From Labrenzia sp. CE80 (lineage in GTDB: Bacteria > Pseudomonadota > Alphaproteobacteria > Rhizobiales > Stappiaceae), in the NCBI RefSeq assembly GCF_009650605.1, contig NZ_WAJT01000002.1, positions 310,001 to 374,000 on the forward strand: DNA of 64,000 nucleotides. Direction: 5' to 3'. The translations under genes and the position numbers were made by a program. The notes beneath the pieces were generated by a model that saw only the letters and a list, made by a program, of their open reading frames with translations, had not been told where the DNA came from and did not search any database. Positions 33,103-41,349 of the stretch are shown in pieces (the stretch's first letter is position 1; the number at the start of each line of letters is the position of its first letter).

Positions 33103-33708
33103 ATGGTTGTTGAGAGTGATGGTCTCTTAGACGAAAGCTGTCGTGGTGCGGCCCCCTTGCCGCAGGAAGCCGTCCGGGTGCGCCTTGATTTGCCGCGAAC
33201 GGACGATCTGGCCGATATCGTGTATCTGGCCAATAACCATCGTATCGCGGCAAACCTGGCGACCATGCCGCATCCTTTCGGTCTTGCTGATGCAAAGATG
33301 CTTGTTGCGAAGGCCGAAGCGGCCAGAGGCAACAGCGCCGTATTTGCGATCAGGCTGACGGTAACCGGCCGTTTCATTGGCGTCGCCCGCTATGCTGAAC
33401 TCGAAGCCGGCAGTCCGGTTCACGTCGGCTATTGGCTTGGCGAAGCGTTCTGGGGACAGGGACTTGCAACCGAGGCGCTGCATTCCCTCGTCGATCACGC
33501 CTTTACCTATGGCGACATGAGGGAACTTACCGGCGCTTGTCGGGTTACCAATCCTGGGTCCCGCCGGGTTCTGATCAAGTCCGGTTTCCAGTATCGCGAC
33601 CAGTCGATGATCCATTCGCTTGGTGCGGGCGGGAATGTTCCGATTGAACGGTACAATCTGGAAAGGGCCGTTTGGTCATCTTTGAAGACGTGGGGAGGGC
33701 GCCGGTAA
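33103..33708 (+). CDS. GNAT family N-acetyltransferase (RimJ-like)
   Basis: A 201-residue acetyltransferase. LDLPRTDDLADIVYLANNHRIAANL opens the GNAT fold. VHVGYWLGEAFWGQGLATEALHSLVDHAF carries the acetyl-CoA loop (GQGLATEA). RVTNPGSRRVLIKSGFQYR is the usual C-terminal signature. Proteins like this acetylate protein N termini or small amines, but the substrate is unknown. ATG 33103 follows GGAG by 8 bases. It overlaps a second GNAT gene (TAATG), so the two are probably a duplicated, co-translated pair. Confidence 0.9.
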   Translation: MVVESDGLLDESCRGAAPLPQEAVRVRLDLPRTDDLADIVYLANNHRIAANLATMPHPFGLADAKMLVAKAEAARGNSAVFAIRLTVTGRFIGVARYAELEAGSPVHVGYWLGEAFWGQGLATEALHSLVDHAFTYGDMRELTGACRVTNPGSRRVLIKSGFQYRDQSMIHSLGAGGNVPIERYNLERAVWSSLKTWGGRR

Positions 33709-34271
33709 TGCTTCCGACCCTGACAACGAAGAGATTGGTTTTGCGACCGATACAATCGAGCGACGCGGAAGCCATCGCAGCCTTGGGCGGCAAGGATTTC
33801 GAGGTTGCAAGATGGCTGACAGGTTGTTCCTGGCCATACAACGAAGGCGATGCTGAAACCTTTGTCGCCGATGTGATGGCTGGGAACCCTTTGGAGCGCG
33901 AAGCGGCGTTCGCGATGACGCTTGGCGGGGTCTTTATCGGCATGATCGCGATCGAGGCGCCGGGAGATCTTGAACAGCAGCCTGACTGTCCTACCCTGGG
34001 CTATTGGATCGGGCGAAGCTTTCAAGGCTTTGGCTACACCAGTGAGGCCGCCCGGGCTGTTCTGGATTGGGCCTTTCTCGCATATGACTGCCAGGCCATT
34101 GCGGCAAGGGCCTATGAGGAGAATACGGCGTCCCGTGCGCTTCTCAGAAAACAGGGGTTTCGGCCTGTCGGAATGACAGAGCGGTTTGCCAAGCCCTTGG
34201 ACCGGAAGGTCTCATGCGTCGTTGTTCGCCTGGAACGGGATGACTTTGAGGCCCGGCGGGTAGCGGCGTGA
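33708..34271 (+). CDS. GNAT family N-acetyltransferase
   Basis: A 187-residue acetyltransferase starting LTTKRLVLRPIQSSDAEAIAAL, the usual RimJ/RimL-type opening. TLGYWIGRSFQGFGYTSEAARAVLDWAF holds the acetyl-CoA binding turn (QGFGYTSEA), and YEENTASRALLRKQGFRPVG follows. The start ATG 33708 overlaps the stop of the preceding GNAT gene by one base. The two proteins share fold and position but only moderate similarity by eye. The substrate is unknown. Confidence 0.9.
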   Translation: MLPTLTTKRLVLRPIQSSDAEAIAALGGKDFEVARWLTGCSWPYNEGDAETFVADVMAGNPLEREAAFAMTLGGVFIGMIAIEAPGDLEQQPDCPTLGYWIGRSFQGFGYTSEAARAVLDWAFLAYDCQAIAARAYEENTASRALLRKQGFRPVGMTERFAKPLDRKVSCVVVRLERDDFEARRVAA

Positions 34272-34512
34272 AGCATTTTACTACCATCGAGCGGCGGGCG
34301 CTGTGTCCGCCGTCTGGGTCTGATTTGGGCCGTATCGTCGGCTTGATTGACGGTGTTTCGCCACTCTAGTTGCCGGAACGGTCTACTTTGAGGTATTGGC
34401 AGGTCCGCGCCTAGTGGATCTAAAGAGTATATGAGTGAGGCCGTAGGCGCAGTAGGCATGGCTTTCGTGAGCAGCTGAGTAACCTGACCGACAGGACAGA
34501 AAGAAGAAAACA

Positions 34513-35559
34513 ATGAAATTCCTCGATCAGGCCAAGATCTTTGTGCGCTCCGGAAATGGTGGTGCGGGCTGTGTATCGTTTCGGCGAGAAAAATACATCG
34601 AATACGGCGGACCCGATGGCGGCGATGGTGGCCGTGGCGGTGACGTTTGGGTTGAGTGCGTAGACGGACTCAACACGCTGATTGACTACCGCTATCAGCA
34701 GCACTTCAAGGCCGAGACCGGCATCCACGGCATGGGCAAGAACCGCACCGGCGCCGATGGTGGCGACGTGACGCTCAAGGTGCCAGTGGGAACGCAGGTT
34801 CTCGAAGAAGACAATGAGACCGTCGTCGCTGATTTGACCGAGGTCGGGCAGAAAGTGCTTTTGCTCAAGGGCGGCAACGGCGGTTTTGGCAACGCGCATT
34901 TCAAATCATCGGTCAATCAGGCACCGCGTCGTGCGAACCCTGGCCTCGTTGGCGAAGAAAAATGGATTTGGCTTCGGCTCAAACTGATTGCGGACGCGGG
35001 CCTCGTTGGACTTCCCAACGCTGGCAAGTCGACGTTTCTAGCAACTGTCTCGGCGGCAAAGCCGAAGATTGCAGACTATCCTTTCACGACGCTTCATCCC
35101 AACCTCGGCATTGTCCAGATTGATGGCAACAGCTTTGCTATGGCCGATATTCCCGGATTGATTGAAGGGGCACATGAAGGCACAGGCTTGGGCGATCGTT
35201 TCCTCGGCCATGTCGAACGCACCAGGGTCCTGCTGCATCTGGTCGATGGTTCAAGTGTCGAGGACCCGGGCGAAGCCTACCGCGTGGTGCGCGGAGAGCT
35301 GGAGGCCTATGGTCATGGTCTGGCCGAGAAGCCGGAGATCGTCGCCCTGTCGAAATGCGATGCTCTGACGGAGGAACTGATCGAGGAGCAATCAGCCTCT
35401 CTCGAAGCGGCTTGTGGCCAGAAGCCACTGATCCTGTCCTCCGCAAGCGGCCACAACGTGGATCGGGCGCTGCGGATGATCATGCGCGCGATCGACAAGG
35501 ACAAGCAGGACGCAGCAAATGAAGTGCCGTCCAAGGAGCAGGAAGGCTGGCATCCCTGA
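34513..35559 (+). CDS. obgE: GTPase ObgE/CgtA
   Basis: A 348-residue ribosome-assembly GTPase. The glycine-rich Obg domain (about 1-158) has FVRSGNGGAGCVSFRREKYIEYGGPDGGDGG. The G domain has P-loop GLPNAGKST, switch region DYPFTTLHPNLG, DIPGLIEGAHEG and SKCDAL. The stop overlaps proB (TGATGG). It starts a run obgE-proB-proA-nadD-rsfS-rlmH, the usual order in this group. Confidence 0.97.
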   Translation: MKFLDQAKIFVRSGNGGAGCVSFRREKYIEYGGPDGGDGGRGGDVWVECVDGLNTLIDYRYQQHFKAETGIHGMGKNRTGADGGDVTLKVPVGTQVLEEDNETVVADLTEVGQKVLLLKGGNGGFGNAHFKSSVNQAPRRANPGLVGEEKWIWLRLKLIADAGLVGLPNAGKSTFLATVSAAKPKIADYPFTTLHPNLGIVQIDGNSFAMADIPGLIEGAHEGTGLGDRFLGHVERTRVLLHLVDGSSVEDPGEAYRVVRGELEAYGHGLAEKPEIVALSKCDALTEELIEEQSASLEAACGQKPLILSSASGHNVDRALRMIMRAIDKDKQDAANEVPSKEQEGWHP

Positions 35560-36689
35560 TGGCTAGCCTGCGTCCCCTGTCACAGCACGGCCGCATCGTC
35601 GTGAAGATTGGCTCTGCCCTTCTTGTGGAACGAGGGGAGCTTAAACGCGATTGGCTGGATGCGACGATCGAGGATCTTGTTTCGCTGGTGAAGGCAGGCT
35701 CCGAGGTCATTGTGGTTTCTTCCGGATCGATTGCTCTGGGACGCGGCATCTTGGGTTTGCCAGCGGGGCCCTTGAAACTGGAGGAAAGCCAGGCTGCAGC
35801 TGCGGCGGGTCAGATTGCGCTTGCCAAGGCCTACGCGGAGAGTTTGGACCGGTTCGGCGTTCAGGCCGGGCAGATCCTTTTGACATTGGGTGATACGGAA
35901 GAGCGTCGGCGTTATCTGAATGCCCGCGCCACGATCGGGACGCTACTGAAGCTCGGGGCAGTGCCGATCATCAACGAAAATGACTCCGTCGCGACATCCG
36001 AAATTCGATATGGGGACAACGACAGGTTGGCTGCCCGTGTGGCAACCATGTCCAGCGCGGATTGTCTCGTTCTCCTATCCGATATTGATGGCCTCTACAC
36101 GGCACCGCCTCTGACGAACCCGGACGCGGTCTTTTTGCCTGAAGTGCCTCGCATTACGCCGGAAATTGAAGCCATGGCGGGAAGTGCTGGGTCCGAGCTG
36201 TCCCGCGGAGGCATGAAAACCAAGATCGATGCCGGCAAGATCGCAACTGCGGCCGGAACATCAATGGTGATCACGTCTGGAAAGGCTCTCAATCCTCTCA
36301 GGCGTTTGAACGAAGGCGCTCGTGGAACCTGGTTCCCGGCCCTTGCAACACCGGCGACAGCCCGAAAGGCTTGGATTGGCGGTCACCTGGAGCCCCGTGG
36401 CGAGATCCAGCTCGACCAGGGTGCGGTCAAAGCGCTTCAAGACGGAAAAAGCCTTTTGCCGGCGGGTGTGACACGCGTTGCCGGAGAGTTTTCCCGCGGT
36501 GACGCGGTTCGGATGCTTGATCCGGAAGGTCGGGACATCGGTCGCGGCTTGATAGCCTATGACCATGATGAAGCGGTCATGATCGCGGGGCGAAACAGCC
36601 GTGAAATCGAGGCGATCGTCGGCTATCCGGGGCGGGCCGAAATGATTCATCGCGATGATCTCGTGCTGGACGATGCAATTTCAGACTGA
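35559..36689 (+). CDS. proB: Glutamate 5-kinase
   Basis: A 376-residue enzyme for the first step of proline synthesis. The kinase domain starts RIVVKIGSALLVERGELK and includes VSSGSIALGR, INENDSVATSEIRYGDNDRLAARVA, and GGMKTKIDAGKIATAAG. The C-terminal PUA domain (about 280-370) starts RGEIQLDQGAVKAL. The start codon overlaps the obgE stop by one base. Feedback inhibition by proline is a family property. Confidence 0.97.
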   Translation: MASLRPLSQHGRIVVKIGSALLVERGELKRDWLDATIEDLVSLVKAGSEVIVVSSGSIALGRGILGLPAGPLKLEESQAAAAAGQIALAKAYAESLDRFGVQAGQILLTLGDTEERRRYLNARATIGTLLKLGAVPIINENDSVATSEIRYGDNDRLAARVATMSSADCLVLLSDIDGLYTAPPLTNPDAVFLPEVPRITPEIEAMAGSAGSELSRGGMKTKIDAGKIATAAGTSMVITSGKALNPLRRLNEGARGTWFPALATPATARKAWIGGHLEPRGEIQLDQGAVKALQDGKSLLPAGVTRVAGEFSRGDAVRMLDPEGRDIGRGLIAYDHDEAVMIAGRNSREIEAIVGYPGRAEMIHRDDLVLDDAISD

Positions 36690-36757
36690 AACCGGTAAGA
36701 AAGCCGGGGTCAGAGATTTGGGTCTGCAATCGCAGACGATGAAGCGGAACGAGAAAA

Positions 36758-38038
36758 ATGTTGGAAAAGGTTGAGTCCGTCGACGTTCAAGCTCTCTTGG
36801 CAAAAATCGGTCAGCGCGCTCGCGCGGCAAGCCGCGTACTTGCCGTGGCTCCAACCGAAACCAAGGACAGCGCGCTTAAGGAAATGGCCAAAGCCGTGCG
36901 CGCAGCCATGCCGGATATCCTTCAGGGCAACGCCCGGGATCTTGAGTTGATGCGTGCGAATGGTCAAAGCGCATCGTTTCTCGACCGCGGAACTTTGACC
37001 GAAGAGCGCATCGAGGCTGTTGCTCAGGCGCTGGAAGATATTGTTGCGCTGGATGACCCGGTCGGCAGCGTGATTTCAGCATGGGAGCGCCCCAACGGTT
37101 TGAAGATCGAGCGTGTCCGAACTCCGCTTGGCGTTATCGGCGTGATTTACGAGAGCCGTCCGAACGTGACCGCAGATGCTGGCGCGCTCTGTCTGAAAGC
37201 GGGCAATGCGGTGGTTCTGCGCGGCGGCTCGGATACGATCCATTCCAACAAGGCCATCCACGCTGCTCTGCAGGCAGGTCTTAAGTCGGCTGGCTTGCCG
37301 GAAGACGCCATTCAGATGGTGCCGGTCACCGATCGCGCGGCCGTTGGTGAGATGCTGAAAGGGCTCGGTGGCAATCTGGATGTGATCGTCCCACGCGGTG
37401 GCAAGAGCCTTGTGGCGCGGGTCCAGGACGAAGCCCGGGTGCCTGTCTTTGCTCATCTGGAAGGCCTCGTACATATCTTTGTCGACAGACAGGCTGATCT
37501 AAACAAAGCTCTCGACATCGTCGTGAATTCCAAGATGCGGCGAACCGGTATTTGCGGAGCACTGGAAACCTTGATGTTTGATGAGGCCGTGGCCCACAGC
37601 CATCTGCCTGCGATCGTGAAGGCACTGCAGGACGCAGGCTGTGAAGTCCGCGGCGACGCACGCACGCGTGAGCTTTGCGAAAACGTGGTGCCCGCGAGCG
37701 AAGCCGACTGGAGCACCGAATATCTGGACCAGATCCTGGCGGTGAGAGTCGTCTCTGGCCTTGATGAAGCCATTGAACACATCGCGGCCTACGGCTCCAA
37801 TCATACCGATTGTATCGTGACAGAAGATCCTGAAGCGGCAGAAGCCTTCTTCCAGCGCGTCGATTCAGCCATCGTTTTGCATAATGCGTCCACGCAGTTC
37901 GCTGACGGTGGTGAATTCGGTATGGGGGCAGAAATCGGCATCGCGACAGGGCGTATGCACGCGCGCGGCCCTGTTGGTGTGGAGCAACTGACAAGCTTCA
38001 AGTATCGTGTTCGCGGCGAGGGACAGATCCGTTCATGA
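36758..38038 (+). CDS. proA: Glutamate-5-semialdehyde dehydrogenase
   Basis: A 426-residue NADPH-dependent enzyme for the second step of proline synthesis. VRTPLGVIGVIYESRPNVTADAGALCLKAGNAVVLRGGSD, the catalytic cysteine region SKMRRTGICGALETL, and the C-terminal EFGMGAEIGIATGRMHARGPVGVEQLTSFKY are diagnostic. Length is normal. The stop overlaps the nadD start (ATGA). Confidence 0.97.
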   Translation: MLEKVESVDVQALLAKIGQRARAASRVLAVAPTETKDSALKEMAKAVRAAMPDILQGNARDLELMRANGQSASFLDRGTLTEERIEAVAQALEDIVALDDPVGSVISAWERPNGLKIERVRTPLGVIGVIYESRPNVTADAGALCLKAGNAVVLRGGSDTIHSNKAIHAALQAGLKSAGLPEDAIQMVPVTDRAAVGEMLKGLGGNLDVIVPRGGKSLVARVQDEARVPVFAHLEGLVHIFVDRQADLNKALDIVVNSKMRRTGICGALETLMFDEAVAHSHLPAIVKALQDAGCEVRGDARTRELCENVVPASEADWSTEYLDQILAVRVVSGLDEAIEHIAAYGSNHTDCIVTEDPEAAEAFFQRVDSAIVLHNASTQFADGGEFGMGAEIGIATGRMHARGPVGVEQLTSFKYRVRGEGQIRS

Positions 38039-38670
38039 CGGCATGTTCCACTCAAGAAAAACTGGTTCCTGAATGGTTGAAGTTGCCCAACGCGGAGCGT
38101 GGTAATCGTATCGGCATGTTCGGCGGATCTTTCAATCCGGCGCACAGTGGACATCTGCTGGTCGCAGAGACAGCCTTGAAGCGTCTCGATCTTGATCAGG
38201 TCTGGTGGCTGGTGACCCCTGGAAACCCTCTCAAGGATCACGCAGAACTTGCGCCGCTCGAAATGCGGGTTCATATGACCAGTGCGCTGGCCAAACATCC
38301 GAAGATGAGGGTTTGCGCTCACGAAGTGATTCTCGGATCACCCTACACGGCAAAGACGATCCATTTGCTGAAGCGAAAACGTCCCGCGTTGAACTTTGTT
38401 TGGATCATGGGTGCCGACAATCTCGCCGGGTTCCACCATTGGCAGGATTGGCGGTCGATTGTTCAAACCGTTCCGATCGCGATCATCGACCGGCCAGGCT
38501 CGTCATTGGCGACCCTCGGTGCGCCACTGGCGAAAGCCTATGAGCGCCAAAGAGTTGCAGAAGAAGACGCCCCCTTGCTGGCGTATCTGAAGCCGCCTGC
38601 TTGGACATTTATTCACACTGCGCTGGACAACACGTCCTCAACTGGATTGAGGCAAAAGAAGATTCCGTAA
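38035..38670 (+). CDS. nadD: Nicotinate-nucleotide adenylyltransferase
   Basis: A 211-residue enzyme making nicotinate adenine dinucleotide for NAD synthesis. The nucleotide-binding motif IGMFGGSFNPAHSGHLLVAE begins near residue 24, LVTPGNPLKDHAELAPLEMRV follows, and WIMGADNLAGFHHWQDWRSI holds the family site. The last 30 residues after WTFIHTALDNTSSTGLR are typical. The start at the proA overlap gives about 20 residues ahead of the core, as in relatives. Confidence 0.95.
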   Translation: MTACSTQEKLVPEWLKLPNAERGNRIGMFGGSFNPAHSGHLLVAETALKRLDLDQVWWLVTPGNPLKDHAELAPLEMRVHMTSALAKHPKMRVCAHEVILGSPYTAKTIHLLKRKRPALNFVWIMGADNLAGFHHWQDWRSIVQTVPIAIIDRPGSSLATLGAPLAKAYERQRVAEEDAPLLAYLKPPAWTFIHTALDNTSSTGLRQKKIP

Positions 38671-38703
38671 CGGAAAGTGAAGCCCCTGGATTTGTTGCAT
38701 GTC

Positions 38704-38733
38704 TTGAAAATGCAAACTTGAAGGGCTTATCCT
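38704..38733 (+). promoter_or_regulatory. Candidate promoter of rsfS-rlmH
   Basis: TTGAAA (38704-38709) and TATCCT (38728-38733) with an 18-base spacer lie after nadD, in the 157-base gap that separates rsfS from the proline/NAD genes. Confidence 0.4.
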
Positions 38734-38749
38734 ATAGGAGGGCGCCGAT

Positions 38750-38788
38750 ATGGCGTCCGAGGTACGGTCAAACCGTCCCCCGACATGA
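38750..38788 (+). CDS. Possible 12-residue leader ORF before rsfS
   Basis: ATG 38750 stands 8 bases after GGAGG (38738-38742) and opens a 12-codon frame reading MASEVRSNRPPT, ending TGA at 38786. The frame is the same as rsfS, but the stop separates them. A GC-rich hairpin (CCCCCG with CGGGGG, 38777-38798) spans its stop. By contrast the rsfS ATG has a poor ribosome site, so leader translation may help feed rsfS. It may also be chance. Confidence 0.35.
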   Translation: MASEVRSNRPPT

Positions 38789-38827
38789 TGTGCGGGGGCA
38801 ACAAGGCGAAAGGCACAACACCTGACC

Positions 38828-39238
38828 ATGACCTTTGAAAGCGAGGGGGCCATCCAGTCCGCTCCGAAACAGTCTCCCGCAAGCGTTGAACTTTCGGGTG
38901 AGCTGATCGATACGGTTCTCGCCAGTCTTGAAGACTCCAAGGCAGAGGACATTGTGACTCTCCAAATCTCCGGTAAAAGCTCATTGGCGGATCAGATGGT
39001 GATCGCCTCGGGTCGCTCGCATCGTCATGTGGGTGCGATCGCTGATCACCTTCTGCGCGACGTCAAGGGCGCAGGTGCCGGTAACGCCAACATTGAAGGT
39101 CTGACGACCTGCGATTGGGTTCTGATCGATGTCGGTGACGTCATCGTCCACATTTTCCGTCCTGAGGTGCGAGGTTTCTACAACCTCGAGAAAATGTGGG
39201 CCCCTGAACCGGACGACGCACCGCAGTACGTCGGCTAG
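38828..39238 (+). CDS. rsfS: Ribosomal silencing factor RsfS
   Basis: A 136-residue protein (Iojap/RsfS family) that binds L14 and blocks subunit joining in nutrient limitation. The core from about residue 25 has LIDTVLASLEDSKAEDIVTL, DQMVIASGRSHRHVGAIADHL and WVLIDVGDVIVHIFRPEVRGFYNLEKMW. All are diagnostic. ATG 38828 has only a weak ribosome site; a well-led 12-codon ORF lies upstream in the same frame. rlmH follows. Confidence 0.95.
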   Translation: MTFESEGAIQSAPKQSPASVELSGELIDTVLASLEDSKAEDIVTLQISGKSSLADQMVIASGRSHRHVGAIADHLLRDVKGAGAGNANIEGLTTCDWVLIDVGDVIVHIFRPEVRGFYNLEKMWAPEPDDAPQYVG

Positions 39239-39295
39239 CAAGCTGGTTGGTCTGAGAGAGTAAGAGTGCGGGGCCATCGGCCCTGCAGGGATGCT

Positions 39296-39778
39296 ATGCG
39301 GTTTAATATAGCCTGTGTCGGGCGCATGAAATCCGGGGCCGACAAGGATTTGTTCGACCGCTATATTGACCGCGCTAGAAAGACCGGCCGCGGTCTCGGC
39401 TTGGCGGACATCTCTGTCAGGGAGATCACGGAAAGCCGTGCCCAACGCGGGGCAGATCGCAAGGCAGAAGAGGCTGCGTCCTTGGAGGCTGGCCTTCCTC
39501 CCGGCGGCAAGCTCGTGGTTCTGGACGAGCACGGAAAATCTCTGAGCAGCTCTGATTTCAGTTCGAAGCTGGAAGCTTGGAAAGATGAGGGTGTTCCGGA
39601 TGTCTCCTTCGCCATTGGCGGTGCGGATGGTCATGGCGATCGCATACTGACGCGGGCTGACCTCGAGATTGCCTTTGGGGCGATGACTTGGCCGCATCAG
39701 ATCGTCCGTATTCTCCTGGCAGAGCAGATTTACAGGGCCCTGACGATTCAGGCCGGCCATCCCTATCATCGCGAGTAA
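39296..39778 (+). CDS. rlmH: 23S rRNA pseudouridine-1915 N3-methyltransferase RlmH
   Basis: A 160-residue SPOUT methyltransferase acting on the 70S ribosome. It starts MRFNIACVGRMKSGADKDLF. The knot region has FAIGGADGHGDRILTRADLEIAFGAMTWPHQIVRILLAEQIYRALTIQAGHPYH, which closely matches the family ending. ATG 39296 follows CAGGG and is the canonical start; the open frame ten codons earlier is unconserved. Confidence 0.96.
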   Translation: MRFNIACVGRMKSGADKDLFDRYIDRARKTGRGLGLADISVREITESRAQRGADRKAEEAASLEAGLPPGGKLVVLDEHGKSLSSSDFSSKLEAWKDEGVPDVSFAIGGADGHGDRILTRADLEIAFGAMTWPHQIVRILLAEQIYRALTIQAGHPYHRE

Positions 39779-39936
39779 ACAGTGCCAGGACGTTGCCAGG
39801 CTTGGGTTGCGGCCGCTGTTTTGCGAGGTGCCCGGTTGTCGCCTTAATCAGCCGCTAGGTTGTAACCTTGCCAGTGGCGGCCCACAGCAAGATCTGGTGA
39901 ACGGTTCCTTAACGATGCATTGGGTATCGACTCCTC

Positions 39937-41349
39937 ATGACGGACCGATCGATTGGCAGATGGCACGCGAGACCTTTGAGGCTCTGCCCGCATGAGCAGA
40001 GCCCTCGCTCGTTAGGCGTTATATCGTCGATTGTGGCATCGGGACTTTTGCTGTTGATCGCAGTCGATCCGGCAATATCCACCGAAACTGTTGAAGCGCC
40101 TGAGACGGCGTCAACCACTCCGGAAATCGATCAGGCAGCTCTGCAAAAACAGGTGCGAGAGCAGGAGCTTTTGGCACTGGGACGCGACATGGAAGTCTCG
40201 GACCAAAGACAGTCGGAAATCGAACGGGAAATCCAGCTGATCGACCGTGACAGAGACACGCTGAACAGCAAGATCCTGACCGCCGCCGATACCATCAAAT
40301 CACTCGAGACCAAACTGACTGACACCGAAAGGCGGCTTCTTCGCCTCGCGGAAAACGAAGACACGGTTCGCGTATCCTTGAGAGGACGCCGGGGTGTCCT
40401 CGCCGAGGTTTTGGCTGCGCTTCAGCGTATTGGCCGGCGTCCGCCACCGGCCTTGGCGGTGCGCCCTAGCGACGCACTGGCAGCGGTACGAAGCGCAATC
40501 CTGCTCAACGCCGTCATGCCTGAACTGAGAGTGGAGACCGAAGCGCTCGCCGCCGATTTGGCGGAACTCAGCCGTTTGAAATCTATCATCGCCGAAGAGA
40601 AGAAGAGTTTGCGCGGAGACGCCATGCGTCTTGCGGAAGAAAAATCCCGCCTTGAGCTGCTCCTGAGTGCCAAGCGTCAGGAGCGCGACAAGACGGCGGC
40701 AGAGCTTGCCCAGGAAAAGGCAAGGTCGCAGGAGTTGGCCGCAAAGGCAGGCACTCTCAAGGAATTGATCGCCGATCTTGAACGTGAAATCGAGAGCGCC
40801 AGAACGGCGGCAGCAAAGTCTCGCGAGGCCGAGAGACAAGCCCGTCTTGACCAGAGCGAGCGCCAGGATCCCTTTTCTGATCCCGGCCGGCTTGCGCCTG
40901 CAGTTGCCTTTGAGGATACAAAAGGTCGCTTGCCCCGGCCGGTTTCCGGTGAGATGGTGCGGGACTTCGGTCAGGAAGATGAGTTCGGTAGCCTGACACA
41001 AGGGCAATCGATCACAACTCGTGCAGGATCACGTGTTACCTCGCCCTCAGATGGCTGGGTTGTCTATGCTGGCCCCTTTCGTTCGTTCGGCCAGCTCTTG
41101 ATCCTGAACACAGGCGGCGGTTACCATGTACTTCTTGCCGGCATGGACCGAATCGACGCTGAATTGGGGCAATTCGTGCTTGCAGGGGAACCTGTAGGCG
41201 TTATGGGCACAACCAAGTGGGCAAGTGCCTCCACGATTGGTTTGGGTTCTTCCCAGCCGATCCTATATGTTGAATTTCGCAAAGACGGAAGTGCGATCGA
41301 TCCCACACCTTGGTGGGTGCGCGTTGAAGAAGAAAAGGCTCGCGGATGA
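39937..41349 (+). CDS. EnvC-like murein hydrolase activator
   Basis: A 470-residue envelope protein with a signal-anchor-like segment (about residues 26-45, LGVISSIVASGLLLLIAVD). Long coiled coils follow (about 65-330, many Glu/Lys/Arg heptads), then a degenerate LytM/M23 domain from about 360 (SITTRAGSRVTSPSDGWVVYAGPFRSFGQLLILN). The M23 zinc-binding HxH is replaced in GYHVLLAGM, so like EnvC it should activate an amidase rather than cut peptidoglycan. The stop overlaps ctpA (ATGA). ATG 39937 has a poor ribosome site and a charged N terminus, so the start is uncertain. Confidence 0.88.
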   Translation: MTDRSIGRWHARPLRLCPHEQSPRSLGVISSIVASGLLLLIAVDPAISTETVEAPETASTTPEIDQAALQKQVREQELLALGRDMEVSDQRQSEIEREIQLIDRDRDTLNSKILTAADTIKSLETKLTDTERRLLRLAENEDTVRVSLRGRRGVLAEVLAALQRIGRRPPPALAVRPSDALAAVRSAILLNAVMPELRVETEALAADLAELSRLKSIIAEEKKSLRGDAMRLAEEKSRLELLLSAKRQERDKTAAELAQEKARSQELAAKAGTLKELIADLEREIESARTAAAKSREAERQARLDQSERQDPFSDPGRLAPAVAFEDTKGRLPRPVSGEMVRDFGQEDEFGSLTQGQSITTRAGSRVTSPSDGWVVYAGPFRSFGQLLILNTGGGYHVLLAGMDRIDAELGQFVLAGEPVGVMGTTKWASASTIGLGSSQPILYVEFRKDGSAIDPTPWWVRVEEEKARG

